Of a stretch of DNA of 64,000 nucleotides, positions 12,051 to 23,309 are shown piece after piece; the stretch's first letter is position 1; every line of letters starts with the position of its first letter. Position numbers and translations under genes: made by a program. Under the pieces are notes generated by a model. It saw nothing but the letters and a program-made list of their open reading frames with translations, was not told the DNA's origin and ran no database searches. This DNA comes from Talinum fruticosum. Its lineage: Eukaryota > Streptophyta > Magnoliopsida > Caryophyllales > Talinaceae. The stretch spans positions 823,001 to 887,000 of the forward strand of contig JAITYX010000058.1 of the NCBI GenBank assembly GCA_021018815.1, read 5' to 3'.

Positions 12051-13040
12051 AACTCGTCAATGGGGATAATATCTATGCTACTATCACTTCTAAAGAGTCT
12101 CGTGGTTGAGATCGAGCATGATGCCAATGACGAGGAATTATATAGATTCGAGACTGTCGGTGTCTTAGACAGGGATGAAGCACCTCTTCACTTCATCCTT
12201 TATGGCAAGCTTAGCGTCCATTCAATGTTCGGGAATAGAGGGTACTTTCTAGGTCTAGCTCAAGGAAGAAGGGCATACCACCCCTTAAACCCACTAACAA
12301 CTACAACTTTGGGTAAGGATATCAATATACTGCTAAGGAAATAGTCCAAGCTCGGTGGGAAGTTCAAACTAAGAGGACTGCATGGAACACGATCCGCTTT
12401 ATCAAGCCTTTTCCTTATACTCGAACGGGCAGTTCCAAAAAAAAAGGAGATGATTTCCCTTGTTATGGTTTTTCCGACCCTTACTATATCAAAGGAAGAG
12501 GGCATCCTGGTACCTGGTTTGGAGATTTTAAGTGTTTGTTATATTCGGAGAAGGAGCCACCTACATCTTTGAAAAGGGACAGATCACACCAGACTGGACC
12601 AATTTTGTCGGGAAATCTTTTTGGTCGTCCGCTCGGACAAGTAAATAACCTAGAAGGGAATTTGGTCTTGGTACTCGTCCCGAGTTATATTGCATATGTA
12701 GTTTGATCCATCCGGATTCCTCACCGACGTTGATAATGAAGGGTCCAAGCATGTCACTTGGATTGATGTCAAGGAGCACCGAGAATTCGTCTGTAAGTCT
12801 AGGAGCGCATCCTTTTTCCGAGTCTAGTATTAGGGCTTTTATTTCTCCTTCTATTATTTCTAGTTCTTCACCTAATTTTGTTACTTCCAGATCTGTATCC
12901 TCAATTTCTAAGTCCGGTGTACTCATTGCTTCATTCAATAAAGTGAACCTTTTCACTTACTATTTTCCTCCTCTTACTTTCAATTGTTTTGCCTCTAATG
13001 ATGAACAAGAAATCCCTACATAATTAATAAAAGCTATGGA
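12051..13040 (+). other. Protease-RT linker of Tat pol
   Basis: Low-identity polyprotein linker. The plus frame at 12703-13023 is Ser-rich and ends in SNDEQEIPT, after which the sequence leads into the RT N-terminus. A minus-strand frame covers the same bases (12561-12956) but resembles nothing and is probably chance. No catalytic motif is present. Confidence 0.5.
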
Positions 13041-14331
13041 AGATCATGAAAATTGCTCACCAATAATAGAGGAAATAGTAACAATTAATCTAAGGTAAGT
13101 TGATGAACCCCAAGAAGTTAAGATCGGGAGCACATTAGATCCAAAAGAGCAAAAGCAATTTACTCGAGCTCCTTACAGAGTTCATAGATGTCTTTGCATG
13201 GTCCTACAAAGACATGTCGGGTATAAATCCGAGTATAGCAGAACATAAAATTTCACTTTACGAAGATGCTAAGCTAGTTAAGCGAAGTTGAGGAAGATGA
13301 AACCTTAGTGGGCCTTGAAGATTAAGGAAGAGGTCTAGAATCGGTTAGAGGTCTGGGTTCATCAAGGTAGTTCACTATCCTCAGTGGGTAGCAAATATAG
13401 TACTAGTTCCGAAGAAAGACGATAAGGTTCGTCCGTGTGTCGACTTCGGTGATCCGAATATGGCCAGTCCCAAAGATGATATCTCGCTACCTCATATCGA
13501 CATCCTTATAGATAATGCAGTGGGTCATGCTTTGCTTTCATTCATGGATGGCTACACTGGGTATAATCAGGTGAAGATAGCTGAAGAGGATATGGAAAAC
13601 ACGACCTTCATCACTCAATGGGGACATACTTCTATGTGGTGATACCATTTGGGCACAAGAACGCCAAGTGCAACATACCGGAGGAAAGCTACAACCTTAT
13701 TGCATGACCTGATCCACAAAGAAGCTAAAGTTTATGTGGATGACATGATTATAAAGTCCAAAGATAGGTCAGGGAATCTACCCGACCTAAGGAAATTCTT
13801 CTCGAGACCCAGGAATTATAACGTGCTCTTTAACCCTCAAAATAGTGCCTTCAAAGTAACCTCATGCAAACTGTTAGGTTATATAGTCAGTGTCGGAGGA
13901 ATTGAAGTTGATCCATCCAAGATCAAAGCCATTCAGGAGAACCCTCCGCCAAGCATAGAAAAAGAGATAAGGGGTTTCCTAGGACGTTTACGATACATCG
14001 GTCTTTTCATATCAAAACCGACTATGGTCCGTCAACCTATTTTTAAGAAATTGAAGAAAGGATGTGAGCCCATTTGGGATGCCGAGTTCCAAGAAGCATT
14101 CGAGAAGGTTAAGGAATACATAACTAACCCTTTAGTGCTAATTCCACCCCAACCTGGAAAACCTTTACCTCTGTATCTCACCACAATAGACACGGCTATG
14201 GGAGCCATGCTAGCTCAACGAGATGGGAAAGAAGAGTGCCCGATTCACTACCTAAGTAAGAAGTTCCTAGATTATGAGAATAGATACATGCCATTAGAGA
14301 AGACATCATTGGCACTAGTCTAGGCTACTAA
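13041..14331 (+). pseudogene. Tat-type reverse transcriptase and RNase H
   Basis: The N-terminal part (KIGSTLDPKEQ) is near 13110, with several shifts up to 13440. The frame at 13460-13642 has the palm segment SLPHIDILIDNAVGHALLSFMDG with the first catalytic Asp block. The frame at 13649-14323 has VYVDDMIIKSK (YVDD), then GFLGRLRYIG, the connection region and the gypsy-type RNase H (PLPLYLTTIDTAMGAMLAQ). The two frames are separated by a stop and shift after MGTYFYV. The family is unambiguous; the enzyme cannot be made from this copy. Confidence 0.92.
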
Positions 14332-15020
14332 GAAGCTCGAGCACTACATGTTAGCCCACATGGTACATGTGGTGGTAACTATGGATCCTATTAAGTACAT
14401 ACTTGAGCAACCAACTATCAGTAGCCGGATAGAGAGGTGGACTGTCATGCTGTTAGAATTTGAACTCAAGGTTGTCCCTTAAAAATCGATCAAAGGAAGG
14501 ATAGTGTTAAAATTCTAAGCTTATCTACCCATAATTGAATCACAATCTGAACACCTTGATTTTCCGGATGAAGATATCTTACAAGTAGAGGTGGATGTTT
14601 GCACAATGTACTTTGATCGTGCTTCCAACGAGAAGGACATTGGAGTAGGGATTCTTTTAATCTCACTTGGAGGAAGCATATACTCCCATTTTAGTCAAAC
14701 TAGACTTCGAAGTCACCAACAACATCGTAGAGTACGAAGCTTGCATCACAGGACTTGAAGTTGCTACAGAGATCGGGGTCAAGAGTATCGGGGTTTTCGG
14801 TGACTCCAGTTTGATCATTAGTCGATTTCGCAAAGGTGGAAGGTACATAGTGAAGCCTTGGCACCCTAAAACGCATGTTTGATAGAATTATCCAAATGTT
14901 TTAAGAACATCTCTTTCACCTACCTTCCTAGAGATGATAACCAATTTGCGGATGCATTAGCTAAGTTAGCATCCATGATCAATATCCCTACCAGCATTCA
15001 TTCAATGCTTGTCCACATAG
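14332..15020 (+). pseudogene. Archaeal-like second RNase H of Tat
   Basis: After the first RNase H the sequence encodes MYFDRASNEKDIGVGILL (from about 14607) and, in another frame at 14667-14882, LDFEVTNNIVEYEACITGLEVA and VFGDSSLII. The third piece near 14930-14990 has PRDDNQFADALAKLA. These are the D-E-D blocks of the archaeal-type RNase H that only the Tat branch of plant gypsy elements carries, and they are the main basis for calling this element Tat. At least two shifts break it. Confidence 0.85.
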
Positions 15021-15099
15021 AATGGTAGAGTCACCCTGTACACGTTTGCACATCGAAATGTCTAATAATGACCACACCAGTTGGTATCATAACATTTAT

Positions 15100-16320
15100 C
15101 AATACCAGGATAAGCAAGACTGCCCTTGGACTCCACACCTAAAGCCCAACGAGCCATTAGGATGTTGGTTACCCAATTCTTCATCAATCAAGGGCAACTG
15201 TACAAGAAAACCAACTATGGGATTAGCTTACATTGTGTCAACCAACATGAAGCAAAGCGCATCATGGATGAGATTCATGGTGGGGAGCGTGGGCCTCATA
15301 TGAAGGGTAAGATGTTTGTCCGGAAGGTTCGGAGACTCGGATATTACTCGGTTGACTATAGAAGCAGATCGTCATGAGTTTGTTAGAAGGTGCCATAACT
15401 TTCAGGTGTATACAAATTTACAACACCAACTACCGTCATTCCTTACAATATTAGCTTCACCTCGACCATTCTCGGTTTGAGGAATAGATATTATTGGCAA
15501 GGTGACCCCTAAAGCAACAGGTGGTCATGAATTCTTCTAGTGGCAATTGACTACTTCACAAAATGGGTAGAGGTGGCCTCTTATGCAACTTTGATGTCAA
15601 AACAAGTAGCCAAGTTAATTACCAAAAATATCATGTCGTTATAGGGTGCCCGAACTAATTAGTGACCATGGTAGTCATTTTAAAAAGAAGGTAGTAGATT
15701 TGTAGGACAAGTACAAGATCCAACACCATAAATCTTCCCCTATCATCCTCGGACCAACAAAGCAGATCGAAGCCGCAAATAAAAATATTCGTAAATAGCG
15801 GAGAAGATGGCGAGTTACTTATAAGGATTGGCCCGACAAGCTGTCTTTCGCTTTGTAGGGTCACCGAACATCTATTAGAGCCTCTACGGGAGGAACACCT
15901 TACTCCCTAGTTTATGGCATGGAAGGAGTCCTTCCAATAGAGATTGCCATTCCCTCATTAAGGATAATTGTTGAAAGCCGATTCTAGAAGCGAGAATGGG
16001 GTAGAGCACGCTATGAAGAGTTAGTACTATTGGATGAGAGATGCCTCAACGCATTGCACAATATCCAAATATACCAAGTGCATATATCAAGGGCGTTTAA
16101 TAAGAAAGTTAAGCCTCAAAATCAGTAAATTGGAGATTTAGTCCTTAAGGAAATAAGAGCGCTAGTTCGGGACCCACGAGGGAAATTTAAACCCAATTGG
16201 CAAAGCCCCTTTATACTTAATCGGATCTTACCTCGCGAGGCGGTGAAATTAACTGATTTGGATGGAGAAGAAATTTTCCCGTACACGAATTTGGATCATT
16301 TGAAGAAGTATTATCTCTAG
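15100..16320 (+). pseudogene. Tat-type integrase
   Basis: The zinc-binding N-terminal part is in the frame at 15126-15377 (QLYKKTNYGISLHCV, EAKRIMDEIHGG). The catalytic core begins near 15535 with LVAIDYFTKWVEVA (first Asp). The second Asp block, SDHGSHFKK, is near 15660, and the NKNIRK region near 15770 is where the Glu should be; it is shifted and not seen. The C-terminus near 16100-16320 reads GDLVLKEIRA, RGKFKPNW and FPYTNLDHLKKYYL, then a stop. This is the end of pol. Confidence 0.85.
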
Positions 16321-16739
16321 CACGACCCTAGATAGTGGGTCGAGCCTGGCCCAATTAGGCCATGTCGCGGCAGGCGTCGGCCACCACCCGGACAACGATA
16401 GGCTAGTCGAGCTGAGATATCACTTTTTAACTTTGTAATTTATTATTAACCGTCCAATTAGATCATTTCCTTATTTATTTCTTGAACAGCACCAATTAGG
16501 CGGTCTGTTTGTGTATTTTCATTATTTTAAGGGGGTGCAATTAGGCGGTCTAATTTATTTTTACTTCTAGGTGAATGATAAAACGTAAAAGTATAACGTA
16601 ATACTTACTTTTATTTAATAATAGGTAAGCTTACTACTTACCCGAATACATAGCTAATAAAAGGAAATCATTGTAAGCACACTACATGTAAAACAATAAA
16701 AGAGAGCTGCGAGGTATGAGTCCTAAAGTGGGACACCTT
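16321..16739. other. Spacer after Tat pol
   Basis: No gene. The motif AATTAGGCGGTCT occurs twice, 50 bp apart (about 16494 and 16543), flanking a purine-rich AAGGGGGTGC tract. It may be the remains of an extra polypurine tract, but nothing confirms this. Confidence 0.5.
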
Positions 16740-17833
16740 CCAATGCACAACGTACCAACCTATATCGTTATCGTGATTCCCGAGGTACTCCTCCCACCAA
16801 GAAGTGGGGTGATCAGCTACCACCTCTTCTCGTTTTCACTGGTAGAAGTGTATCGGTAAGTACGCATCGGTTCTCAAAGGAGCCCAAATTAGCTTTACGT
16901 GCTCCATTAACTGGATCTCCACATCACGGATGCAAAATCAAAATAAGTGTCTTGCATGGTCAAAGTCCAATCTTTTAAGCCCAATAGCAGAAAAATATAA
17001 AAAAACAAACACAGAGGTGAAAAACTAAAAGGATAAAAAACCAATACTTTCAACGTAAACCGGAGGCGCGTTTGCCTCGGCAGACCTGGATCTGTCGCCC
17101 TATGGCCGGCACCGCCAACCGCCTTATGCCTTTTGGTCTCGTTAGTGGTTCTTTGCTTACTCGCAACAATAACGGCCCCCAAAGAAGTCTTCTTCCCAAT
17201 TCGCTTTGACCCGTTCTAAGCCTATGATTTTCTCAACAACTATTAGGGAGTTAGAGAACAATAATTCTTTAATTGTTCAACTAAACTCGGTAGTGCCACC
17301 GATGCCATATCCCCATGACCTCCTACCAACAAGAACCCACCTATCAAACAGGTGATAATGGCCCTCTCCGCCTAGGGATAATGATTGCTTTAGAGTAGGC
17401 GTACATGTTTTGATAATGTTTCATCGGGTTAGTCATATTTACCCGATTCCTAATAAGAATGCACCCTAGATTCTTATTGCTTAGTTTCAACAGGTATTTT
17501 TAATTCTCGTAGAGGTTTTTCCGACGATTTGGGTAAAATTGGTTTTGTACGCCTATAATCGCCTAGTATGGCATCAAGTTCTTCGAGCGGGGGCACAGCT
17601 CCGTATCCCTAAACCTAAAGACCCGATCACAGCGAGCCTTTAAGAAAGTCTAGTAGACCTTCACTTGGCGAATGCTTGAATAGGATATTCATTCCATAAT
17701 TTGATAACCCAAATTTATCCGTGTTGCTCATCTCATGCATCCATCGTTTTAGCTCACTCATGAAATTCATATCTTTTGGATGGAAGTAATGGACATAGAA
17801 TGCTCTTAGTTTGATTGGTAGAAGGTTTCGCAT
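16740..17833 (-). pseudogene. First antisense gene of Tat element (DUF7745-like)
   Basis: Lies on the strand opposite to gag-pol. From the Met at 17833 the first 68 codons contain KDMNFMSELKRWMHEM and DFLKGSL. Further along, in shifted frames, come VPPLEELDAILGD, GLERVKANWEEDFFGG and, near 16930-16750, EHVKLIWAPLRTD and SWWEEYLGNHD. The Trp-rich blocks and their order resemble the long antisense proteins (DUF7745-like) of plant Tat elements; this is from memory of the family and moderate in confidence. A TATA box lies directly upstream. There are many stops. Function is unknown. Confidence 0.55.
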
Positions 17834-17863
17834 TAGGCATTTTTTTAAGCACCGGCGTGGATC

Positions 17864-17873
17864 CTATTTATAG
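17864..17873 (-). promoter_or_regulatory. TATA box of the first antisense gene
   Basis: On the minus strand CTATAAATAG lies 31-40 bp upstream of the ATG at 17833. This suggests the antisense gene had its own promoter rather than depending on the LTR. Confidence 0.5.
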
Positions 17874-18118
17874 CGAGCTTTCCGGAGCTTTTAGAGTCCT
17901 AATGCACCTCCACCACTACATACTTCGCCAGCACCTTGGATTTCACGGGTTGCGGGCGCCAGCCTACCGCCATGGTCGGGCCCGTTTCGTGGTTTTCTTC
18001 GGCCCGAGCACTCCTTGGACCTTATCAATTTCTACCCCAATCCATTGCATGCAACCCATTTTGATATTTTGGACCATGCACTTGAGATTTTCCTTTTTTC
18101 TTTTCATTATTTTCTTTT

Positions 18119-18132
18119 GGGGGAATGGGGGC
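18119..18132 (+). promoter_or_regulatory. Internal polypurine-like tract
   Basis: GGGGGAATGGGGGC, followed by TAGTG. The same 14 bases recur at 27711-27724. Sequence to the right is shared between the two sites and sequence to the left is not, so the tract is a boundary between modules. It looks like a polypurine tract, but no LTR start with a matching partner follows. Confidence 0.5.
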
Positions 18133-18528
18133 TAGTGTAATTTTTTCGATTCGTCCTTGTAATTTTCCCTAAGTTTTTGTGCATCATATTAAATAAAAGA
18201 ACACATTTCTTAGAATTGAGTCATCTTGCATTTCATCCCATTACATAAGAGTCATCATTATAAAGAAAATATTAAACAAACAAAAAACACCCTCCAAGGG
18301 ACTTCCTAATCATCAGTGACGAAGTGGCAAGGAATCCTCTAATCATCGTCATAGAATCGTTGTAAAGATATAGTTCCCGAAGTCATCCAAGACGGATGTG
18401 GAGAATCGATGACCTTCATCACCTTGATAAAAGCTACCTCCACGGTCCGAAGATTGTAAAGCTTCATGGGTCGGCCCACTGTACGAAGACAAAGGGAAAT
18501 GAAGAAGATTTTCGTGACGATTGAAAGC
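18133..18528 (-). other. 3' flank of antisense PMD gene, copy A
   Basis: Shared with 27725-28080. On the minus strand it follows the last exon and contains AT-rich sequence with TTTATTTAATATG, as expected of a 3' untranslated region. No gene. Confidence 0.45.
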
Positions 18529-20085
18529 CTACAGGGGCAAGATGTTTAAGCTCTCCTCTGAAAAACTAGGCCCCACACCGGAAGCACTACGCCCGAAAGT
18601 GCTAGGTCTTGCCTCGAAAGAACTCCAATGAGACACACGCCATGAAGAACGTCGTGAAGAACCTTGTCTAGTAGTACTACTAGAAGGTGTTTGTTGACCA
18701 GATGGATATATTTGTGCCTCCGTGTCCACCTCTACAAGAATGAAAGAGCAATTACCATACTCACTAAAAGCTCAATAAAATTAGCACTTCACTAATTCGA
18801 AGTTATTCGAAGGTTGGAAAAGATAGCCCAAGAAGGAAATTTTGGATTCCCCAAAGAGCAGGTTGAAGATTGATGGACATAGTTTGGGATTGTTCTTGGT
18901 CATACTATAAAAATCAATTCTATGATGTTAACCAAAAATACTTTTAGTATACAACTAAAAGTTAAGAGCATGTAAATCTGACCCTCGCCAATTCCTAGGA
19001 AAATAATGCCCAACACATTCTTCCTCCGGGATTTCGAGAATTCTTACGTAACGAGGAGGTCCCCAGTGTAGAGTAACATCCATATCAAGGCTTGGAATAT
19101 GGTGTAACAACCCGTCCCTAAACATAACATATTAACATAATCCATCAATTATAATAAGCACGTACATTTCAATTTCAAAATATTTTCATGTCATATTATA
19201 TATACATGTATGTATCAAAATTATTTTTGTAGGACCCAAACGTAAACGACTGACGATGGATGGCCAATATTTACAATATAATTCATAAAGTATCAACTCC
19301 CAAAATATTAGATATGCTTATGTTAACCTAATCTATACACAATTCCTTCAATCATAAATGTTTAATATAAATCCATTTTTTTAAAGATATGCTTATATAT
19401 GGATACACATACACATATATATACATATAAATATATATATATCTAGTTAGCACTTTAAGTACATGAACATCCAATTAATTTCTAGCCTAACTAATGAAGT
19501 TAACCTAATTTTAGTACAAATACTAATAATAGGATAAAAATAAGTAATAATCTTAGTAATTAACCATAATATAATAAAAATAACAAAAATAATAATAACA
19601 AAATGAAGCTGATAATATTAATGATACTAAAATAGTAATAGAAATATTAGTGGATTAAGTTGTATTTTGGGGTCAAATAAGGCCTTGACACCCCAATTAC
19701 ACAAGGCAAAGCTTAACAATTGCCAAATCACTAAGTTAACATGCATCATTAACATTTGTCATCAACAAAACTCAGCCTACGCCAGCAAATCCATGCAGAT
19801 AACCATTAAAATCTAGTAGAAATAGGTTTAGTTATCAGAAAAATTGGCCAAAAAATCTGGTTTAGGCAATTTCTCTCTCCTCTTGCACCTGACCATCAAC
19901 CCAACTTCGGCCACTTCTACAGCCAAACACTAACCTCTTCAATCGACCATAACCGACCATAACTCTTCACCACATTGCACTGAACTAGAATCATCCTTAC
20001 GACCATCATTCAGCCACCCTATCGCTGGAAAACCACCCCGTAAAATCACCCTGTTCACTAACTTTTCACCACCATCTCTCATCTT

Positions 20086-20091
20086 TATATA
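20086..20091 (+). promoter_or_regulatory. TATA box in solo LTR
   Basis: TATATA followed by ACTCTCCCTCTCACC, a pyrimidine-rich start-site context typical of plant LTR promoters. Confidence 0.5.
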
Positions 20092-20580
20092 CTCTCCCTC
20101 TCACCTCCGGCCACCCTCTATAAGCTCCGCCCATCATCACTCCGGCGACTCAACCCCTCGAACGCCGCCGACCACCCATCACCCACCGCCCACCGGACCT
20201 CCAAAAATAACCAAAACTCCAAAACCTCCAAACACATTAAACCACCAAACAAACCTTCCTTGCTTCCACCACCCACGGCCAGCCACCACCTGACCACCGA
20301 CCGGAAACAGACCTGCCGCCACCTGCAGACGCCGACGGCAGCCACCCGGCACCACCACCTGCAGCCACCAAGCATACACTCTCTCTCTCTCTCCCCTTTA
20401 TGCCCTAAAATCCATCTTTCTCAAAAAAACCCACCACCACCACCACCACTCGCCACTGCCACTACCGCCAAGGACCACCACCGAGCATCGGCACCACCGC
20501 CAACCACCAGAGCACCACTATGCCGCCACGGGATTCCACCAACAACCACCATTCTTGCTTCTATTCACTACCATAGGTAA

Positions 20581-20596
20581 AAACCCTAACCCTAAC
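20581..20596 (+). promoter_or_regulatory. Telo-box-like motif in solo LTR
   Basis: AAACCCTAACCCTAAC lies about 490 bp after the TATA box and just after CATAG|GTAAA, a possible splice donor. Plant telo-boxes (AAACCCTA) often occur near transcription starts. It is not a telomere array. Confidence 0.4.
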
Positions 20597-23084
20597 TTAT
20601 AATAACTTAATTTAACATTTAAAATAAATGATTTAGATAAAATTTCCAGAAATTGTAATCATGTAAAGGAAGAAACAAACTTAAATGCTGCATGAATCAA
20701 TTCAGATAAATCCTATTAAGTAAATAAAGATGACTTAAAATATTAATTAGTTCATTTATAAAAAGGAATTCATGTTTAATTTAGCTATAATAACCAGTTA
20801 AAATTTGCATGCATGTTAAGTGAAAATTAGTAGTATGTTAATACATGTATAATTGTAAATTAAACCTTACATGCATATTAAGTAAAGAGTTAATAGCATG
20901 TTAATGCATGACTAAACAACAATAGTCCATAAGGAAAAACGATGTAATAAGATTAATTAGTCATTATATGTATGTTTAATAATAACCAAAATATTGAATA
21001 GGTATAACTTAAAATGACCAATTAGTTCCTAATGCATGCTTAATGAAATAAACTAGTAATAATATGAAAAATATTGCATGTTTAATTAACTAAATCCTAA
21101 TGCATGCTTAATAAGATTAATACATAAACTAATAATCACGTAATAAATAAATACATGTTGAGAATAATAACTTACAAATTAGCTAAGCTAAAAATATTAG
21201 AATACATGTTTAAATTCTATAAATAATTCATTTTAAAGACTATTTACACTCATGGATAAAATGACTTAGCTAATTACAATAGCATGAGGCATGAACAACT
21301 ATTCATAGAGCATAAATCATGTCAATTATCATAACTCAAAAGATAAGGTTATTATTAACAAACTAACCAAGTAATGTAAACTCTTATTAATGAAATGCAT
21401 CTTAAAACTCTATTTTAAGGGCCATAAAATCGACGTCCGTTCGGATCCTGTGTAAAGATTACCAAAAGCGAGATATACCATAAGCACCATCAGGTATGTT
21501 CATCGGTTATGCTTTTCAAGCTTTCATTCAAAAATTAAGGCCGGATATCGCCGCCATTAATCAACAAAAAGTCATTTGCAAATAGTATTTGCCATATAAA
21601 AGTGGACCCGCCCATCAATACTTCACCGTTATTCAAATTCGAGTACACCGTAATCGTGCCGCAGCAACTAGACTTCCCGATCGGTCCGGGTGTGTACACA
21701 TGGAGGGAAAAACGATGATCGCAAGAGTAACCACACGAGATAATTAATTAACAACAGTTTTACATTATTCACTCCCCTCATTTACAAAATGAATTGAAAT
21801 GCGCGTGCTCAACCCAAATATTTCTAACTTATATTTTACTCGCATAATAATGAGCGTATTGAGTTTTGACTCACATTGCGAAAATATTTTCTTGTTTTGT
21901 TTTAGGTAATTTTCGGAAGTCCTAGAAGGTAAATATTTGGACGTAGCAGCTCGCGAGGAGACTTGTTGGTTGGTTTAGTGGTTAGGAACATGGTCTATCA
22001 ATTAAGAGTCATGCTATTACTACCGTTTGTAAATATTCGAAGTTTCGATTGTATCTTTTACTAGTTGCCTATCACTAAGTTATATTTACATTCTTAACAT
22101 TATCAAACCAAGCCTTGCCCTGTCCACGGACAAGGGCGGCGGTAACGACTCCCGACCTTCCTTTCCGCTTCGCTAATCATCGGCTAGCGGCTTGTTTAGT
22201 CCAAAATCGGTGATTACGGATTGGGGGCGTTACATATGGATGTCTACCGATGTGAGTTGCTAAAAGATGAGGTTAATTTCCACGCAGAAAATTCAGCTAG
22301 GATAAGAAAAGAGTTGAGAACTCACTAGTTGAGTCATAATCCGTGCCGCATGGTGAGCATAGGATATGTGAAAATTTAAGAATGAGGTATAAGCATACCC
22401 CACAACCCCAGTTGCTTGCTTATTTAGAAGAAGGGAGCAAAGGTAGAACATGGTCTAGGGAGGATCGACCGGAACAAGCGGAGGCCATGTGTTGATCTGG
22501 ATTTGAGGCGTGACCCTCTCCCAAAGATACCAACAAAACCCAAAGAGACCTTCGAGACAAGATCCTCCTTCACTTAATTCCCGGGAAATAATGACACTCG
22601 AAGAAAGTTGGAGTTGGGCCCAAGGATGAAAGTTAGCCTACATTCAAGGTTTATCAAGAAACAAGCTAGCAAGAACGAAAGGCAACAAGAAAATGGATGA
22701 AAAACAATGCATAATCAAGGTTGGAGTTCACCACTGGCAGGCCCACGGGCTGTCCCATAGGCTGTAGGTAGGGGCAGCAAGCTAAAAAGTTCTCTAAAGC
22801 ATATTTTAACGTAAATTTTGAGATTAAAGAGGCATACCAAGGTCACACAGTTGAGGGCTGATCTCAAGAAATCTATCCCATGAATCCGAGGACGTTGCGA
22901 GATAGACCTTAGCCCACGATACGGAGGCCGAAAATGCGGGATAATTCGTTGAACCAGGGAAAAGATGTGGGAAATATTCGTATAACCACGATTGCATGAT
23001 TACAATTGCGTATAGTTTGGTGTATAAACATCCAATACCCCTAAAGTACAATTTATTTTAATCCAAAACCCCAATAATTTATAA

Positions 23085-23300
23085 AATAAAGTGATTAATA
23101 AAACGCTAATCAATTCAATTTGATTTAATCAGTTAATTTGACTTAATAAAATTCGAAACTCTTAATAAGAGATCAATCCCCATATTCTAAAATTTATCTT
23201 TCAAAATCCTAAAACATTTTTTAACCCCTCATTTTCCAAAATCCTTACGCAAAAAAGGCAATCGTGGGGAAGCTCGACCCGATTTCGGCCGGCCGTGGCT
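23085..23300. repeat. Shared block X, copy 1
   Basis: About 215 bp matching 27495-27705, including TTAATAAAACGCTAATCAATTC and the end GGCCGTGGCTCCTAT. Here it lies between copies A and B of the antisense PMD gene. In the second copy it lies between the Tat LTR and the internal polypurine-like tract. Confidence 0.7.
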
Positions 23301-23309
23301 CCTATATCG

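Larger units (their letters stand above)
19103..22234 (+). mobile_element. Solo LTR, Tekay/Del-like gypsy
   Basis: A 3132-bp LTR without an internal region. It starts TGTAACAACCCG and ends GGGGGCGTTACA, giving the inverted ends TGTAAC/GTTACA, and has a perfect TATGG duplication (19098-19102 and 22235-22239). Length and ends fit chromovirus LTRs of the Tekay/Del group. It arose by LTR-LTR recombination that removed the body of an element inserted in the antisense PMD gene. Pro-rich frames at 20118-20580 come from its C-rich tract and are not genes. Confidence 0.9.
18529..23040 (-). pseudogene. Antisense plant-mobile-domain gene, copy A (3' part)
   Basis: Minus-strand gene with recognisable exons, split by the solo LTR at 19103-22234. 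The exon from about 23010 to 22838 reads WLYEYFPHLFPGSTN and ends CDLG before a GTATG splice donor. A following exon ends near 22337 before GTGAGT. A later one (about 19100-18990) contains IPSLDMDVTLHWGPPRYV. The last one (18731-18529) follows a TTCTTGTAG acceptor and is Ser/Arg-rich. The WLYEYFP block is typical of the PMD family (PF10536-type), which occurs in plant mobile elements. Upstream exons are missing in this copy. Confidence 0.65.

Noticed and set aside
12561..12956. 131-codon minus-strand frame in the Tat protease-RT linker
   Set aside because: The plus strand here is part of pol, and the minus frame resembles nothing and has no exon or promoter signal.
18119..18132. Taking the internal GGGGGAATGGGGGC as the true 3' end of the Tat element
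   Set aside because: No LTR pair starts after it. The sequence to its right is the 3' flank of the antisense PMD gene, and a better polypurine tract with an LTR follows at 25678.
20118..20580. Overlapping Pro/His-rich and Trp/Gly-rich frames on both strands
   Set aside because: They come from the C-rich low-complexity tract of the solo LTR, and no family resemblance is visible.
20581..20596. CCCTAA repeats as an interstitial telomere
   Set aside because: Only about two imperfect units. A telo-box in an LTR is the better explanation.
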